This document shows positions 4,999 through 7,474 of a DNA stretch of 7,474 nt, one piece after another. Made by a program: the position numbers and the translations under genes. Origin of the DNA: Bin5 sp034428435 (lineage in GTDB: Bacteria; Chloroflexota; Anaerolineae; Caldilineales; Caldilineaceae). The notes under the pieces are model-generated. The model worked only from the letters and a program-made list of their open reading frames with translations. It searched no databases and was not told where the DNA came from. The DNA is taken from assembly GCA_034428435.1 (NCBI GenBank), contig DAOUHY010000213.1:1-7474 (forward strand). Reading direction: 5' to 3'. The number at the start of each line of letters is the position of its first letter. Within the stretch, counting starts at the first letter, position 1.

Positions 4999-7474
4999 TT
5001 ACTTACCCTTTTTCCGGCCGCCTGTGACGCTGCTGACGCGGTCCAGTTTGCCGGCGGGCTTCGTGGCTGAATGGGCGGAAGATTTGGCGGCAGAGGGCTT
5101 CGGTTCTGTGGAGGGCTGGTCGAGAAGGCTTCCCTGTACGGACTGTTTGACCGAGGCAACTGCGGCCCGTTTGCCCTTGGGCTGGGCAGTGCTGGCGGGT
5201 TTTTTCGTTTGCTTTGCCCGGCGGGGCGTTGATGCGCGTTTGGAATCAGGTGCGGGCTCTTTGGTGTTGCCGGTCTTTTGGCGGCGGTTTGAGGCGGTGG
5301 TGGCCGCGGGCTGGGACGCAGTTTCCCGGGCCCCATTCCGACTGGATTTGCGGCGGGATTTTGCCCGGCGGTTGGTGACTTCGCCGTTGGCCGTTTCTGC
5401 CGGGGCCTGCTGCGGTGCGGTCCGCTCACTGGTCGCCGGTTTGCGTTTCCTGGTTGTTTCGCTGGCGAGCTTGCGCTGGGCGCGCGGTTTGGCGGGCTTG
5501 GCAGCGGCGGTCTCGCCTGATGGTTTTCCCTTAGCGGGCGCCTTCGTCGTTTTCTGCTTGCTTTCCTTTACCGGAGACGCGGAGGCGGTCTTTCCTCTGC
5601 CATTCAACTGTGGTTCGGGTGGCGGCGGCGGGCTGTCGATGGGGGCTACGACGGGTGAGAGTGCGTGCACGGCTGCCACCGCGTCGCTACTGGCGAGATT
5701 CACTTTGCGCGAGCCGAGCGCGCTGCGTCCACTGGAGGGGATTTCGTCCAGCCCGAGCGGTTTAGCCACTCCTTTCTGCGTAATGAAGGCCGCGAAGGCA
5801 TGTTCCGGGTTCAGCATGGCCGCGCCGGCGAGGTCGCCGGTACGCTCGTCAAGCTTGTGGGCGATGATGCCGCCACCGCCGCGGCCCTGCAGGCTGAACT
5901 CGTCGATGCGTGTGCGTTTGACGTAGCCGGCGGAGGTAACGGTGAGAAGCTCGCCGTCGGACGCGACGGGTAGTGCGGCGATGACCTCGTCGCCGCGTTT
6001 GAGGTTGATACCGGCGACGCCGCGTGCGGATGTACCCATCGCGCGCACTTTTTCTTCGGAGAAACGAATCGAACGACCCATGCGGGAGACGAGCAGGACC
6101 TCGCCGTTGCCGGGGGTAATGAACGCGCGGGCCAGCCGGTCTTTGCCATTCACGCTGATCACGGCCTGGGCGTTCAATGAGACCTGGGTGAAGTCGGCAA
6201 GGGCGATGCGCTTGATGGCGCCCTGGCGGGTGACGAGAAAGAGAAAGCCCTCGGTTGCGGCGTGCGGCAGGGCCAGCATGGAGGCGATGGTGTCGCGGCG
6301 GCTGAAATCGGTCAGGTCAGCGAGGTGCCTGCGGCCTTCCTGTGGGAGCTCGTGGACACCGAGGCGGTAGCAGCGCCCGCTGGCCGAGAAGATGAAGAGC
6401 TGGTCGCGGGTGTTGGCGGCGAGTAGCGCCGCGCCCGCTCTTTGGGCTGCCTGGCGCAGGCCGGCGCGGTTGATGCCGTTGAAGTCCTGGCGCCGCAGGT
6501 CGCCTTTGGCACTGAGAGCCACCCAGACGCGGCGGTCGGGCAGCAGGTCGGTGGCGGAGAGGGTGCCCTGGGCGCGTTCGACGATCTGTGTGCGGCGGCG
6601 GTCGGCGTGCTGCTGGCGGAGGGCGAGCAGCTCTTCGCGGATGACGCCGAGGATCTTGGCGTCGCCGGAGAGAAGGTCTTCGAGGTAAGCAATTCGCTGC
6701 TGCAGCTCCTTATGCTCGTCCTGAAGCTGTTTGCGCTCGAGCGCGGTCAGCCGTCTCAGCGGCATATCGAGGATGGCCTGGGCCTGGACTTCGGTGAAGC
6801 CGAAAGCGCGTATCAGGTTGTTGCGGGCGGTGTCGACGCGCTGACTGCGACGGATGGTCTGGATTACTTCGTCAAGGATGTCGAGCGCCTTGAGCAGGCC
6901 TTCGACGATGTGCGACCTGGCCTTGGCCTTGTCGAGGTCGAACTGAGAGCGGCGGCGGATAATCTCCTGACGGTGCTCGATAAAGAGCCGCAGGATGCGC
7001 TTGAGGGTGAGGGTGACGGGCTCGCCGTTCACGAGGGCCAGCAGAGACATGCCGAAAGTCTGCTGCATTGGGGTTAGTTTGAGCAGACGGGCCAGGACGG
7101 TTTTGGGGTCAACGTTGCGTGTCAACTCGATGACGATGCGCATGCCGGTGCGGTCGCTCTCGTCGCGCAGGTCGGTGATGCCGTGGATTTTGCCGTCGCG
7201 CGAGAGGAGGGCTATGCGTTCGAGCAGGTTTGTCTTGTTGGTTTGATAGGGCAGGGCGGTGACGACGATGCGGCTGCGGCTGCGGCTCATCTCTTCGAAA
7301 TGGGCCTTGGCCTGCATGATCAGCCGGGCGCGGCCGGTGGCGTAGCCCTGGGAGATGGCGTCGACCTCCTCGTCGCCCTTGGCGGCCTGGCGATAGCGAA
7401 AGAGGATGCCGCCGGTGGGGAAGTCAGGTCCTTTGATGAACTGCAGGAGATCGTTGACGCCGACTTCGTCAATT
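4999..7474 (-). CDS. gyrA/parC: Type IIA DNA topoisomerase subunit A (GyrA/ParC family), 5' partial, with long basic C-terminal tail
   Basis: The frame is open from the right edge to TAA at 4999-5001, giving about 824 visible residues; the N-terminus with the catalytic tyrosine is outside the window. An ATG at 7315-7317 is internal, since the conserved KGPDFPTGGI and GYATGRARL motifs precede it. Numbering from that Met, visible parts are VVTALPYQTNKTNLLERIA (18-36) and the RDESDRTGMRIVIEL segment (51-65). A coiled-coil/C-gate region runs to about 240, with QAQAILDMPLRRLTALE (178-194). A beta-pinwheel C-terminal domain follows (about 262-552) with repeated blade motifs such as FSASGRCYR, VTRQGAIKR, VSRMGRSIR and VTSAGYVKR. 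Residues 562-772 form a Lys/Arg/Ala/Pro/Ser-rich tail. The canonical GyrA-box between the first blades is absent, while QGRGGGG occurs in a later blade (477-483). It could be gyrase or a topoisomerase IV-like enzyme. It would pass DNA through a double-strand break with a GyrB/ParE partner, which is not seen here. Confidence 0.93.
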   Translation of the reverse strand, partial: IDEVGVNDLLQFIKGPDFPTGGILFRYRQAAKGDEEVDAISQGYATGRARLIMQAKAHFEEMSRSRSRIVVTALPYQTNKTNLLERIALLSRDGKIHGITDLRDESDRTGMRIVIELTRNVDPKTVLARLLKLTPMQQTFGMSLLALVNGEPVTLTLKRILRLFIEHRQEIIRRRSQFDLDKAKARSHIVEGLLKALDILDEVIQTIRRSQRVDTARNNLIRAFGFTEVQAQAILDMPLRRLTALERKQLQDEHKELQQRIAYLEDLLSGDAKILGVIREELLALRQQHADRRRTQIVERAQGTLSATDLLPDRRVWVALSAKGDLRRQDFNGINRAGLRQAAQRAGAALLAANTRDQLFIFSASGRCYRLGVHELPQEGRRHLADLTDFSRRDTIASMLALPHAATEGFLFLVTRQGAIKRIALADFTQVSLNAQAVISVNGKDRLARAFITPGNGEVLLVSRMGRSIRFSEEKVRAMGTSARGVAGINLKRGDEVIAALPVASDGELLTVTSAGYVKRTRIDEFSLQGRGGGGIIAHKLDERTGDLAGAAMLNPEHAFAAFITQKGVAKPLGLDEIPSSGRSALGSRKVNLASSDAVAAVHALSPVVAPIDSPPPPPEPQLNGRGKTASASPVKESKQKTTKAPAKGKPSGETAAAKPAKPRAQRKLASETTRKRKPATSERTAPQQAPAETANGEVTNRRAKSRRKSSRNGARETASQPAATTASNRRQKTGNTKEPAPDSKRASTPRRAKQTKKPASTAQPKGKRAAVASVKQSVQGSLLDQPSTEPKPSAAKSSAHSATKPAGKLDRVSSVTGGRKKGK

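Noticed and set aside
4799..5926. 375-codon plus-strand open frame running through the terminator and opposite the topoisomerase tail
   Set aside because: It crosses a strong terminator and lies antisense to conserved pinwheel blades. The length reflects the high GC content.

Overview
The window is about 7.5 kb of GC-rich bacterial chromosome. It carries two housekeeping replication/topology genes, dnaN and a GyrA/ParC-family topoisomerase A subunit, both on the minus strand. Between and beside them are plus-strand accessory genes. The organism is most plausibly a Chloroflexota (Anaerolineae/Caldilineae-like) or a similar deep-branching lineage. This rests on the GC-rich codon use, the S51-like amidotransferase with a CysS-type tail, a divergent phytanoyl-CoA dioxygenase, a stand-alone dnaN and a Chloroflexota-style ECF sigma factor unit. 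It is an inference, not a demonstrated placement.

Layout from left to right: (1) 2-511, plus strand, is the 3' part of an S51/cyanophycinase-like amidotransferase fused to a CysS/YqeB-type C-terminal helical domain. (2) 586-1461, plus strand, is a complete PhyH-family dioxygenase homologue whose usual His-X-Asp metal motif reads His-His-His-Gln. (3) 1472-1672 is a start-less remnant of a HigA-type antitoxin that was not called as a gene. It is followed by a bidirectional terminator at 1698-1724 which also serves dnaN. (4) 1754-2968, minus strand, is complete dnaN with a GTG start. (5) 2969-3814 is an 846-bp gap with no convincing gene. It holds a 10-bp-period repeat, a pair of GAA-loop hairpins, a stuttering GTCAGTG repeat and a good sigma-70-like promoter. 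(6) 3815-4525 and 4500-4913, plus strand, are an ECF sigma factor and an overlapping small single-pass membrane protein, probably its regulator, closed by a strong terminator at 4950-4985. (7) 4999-7474, minus strand, is a type IIA topoisomerase A subunit running off the right edge. It ends in a basic, Lys/Ala/Pro-rich tail of about 211 residues and lacks a GyrA-box at the usual place.

Functionally, the sigma factor and its overlapping membrane partner form one transcription unit, probably a signal-responsive regulatory pair. dnaN and the topoisomerase are each separate minus-strand units; no dnaA, recF or gyrB is visible beside them. I saw no CRISPR array, tRNA, rRNA or intact mobile element. 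No complete, obviously new multi-gene system is present. The most unusual items are the H1-like topoisomerase tail with its displaced GyrA-box-like motif, the PhyH homologue lacking its carboxylate ligand, and the decayed HigA fragment.
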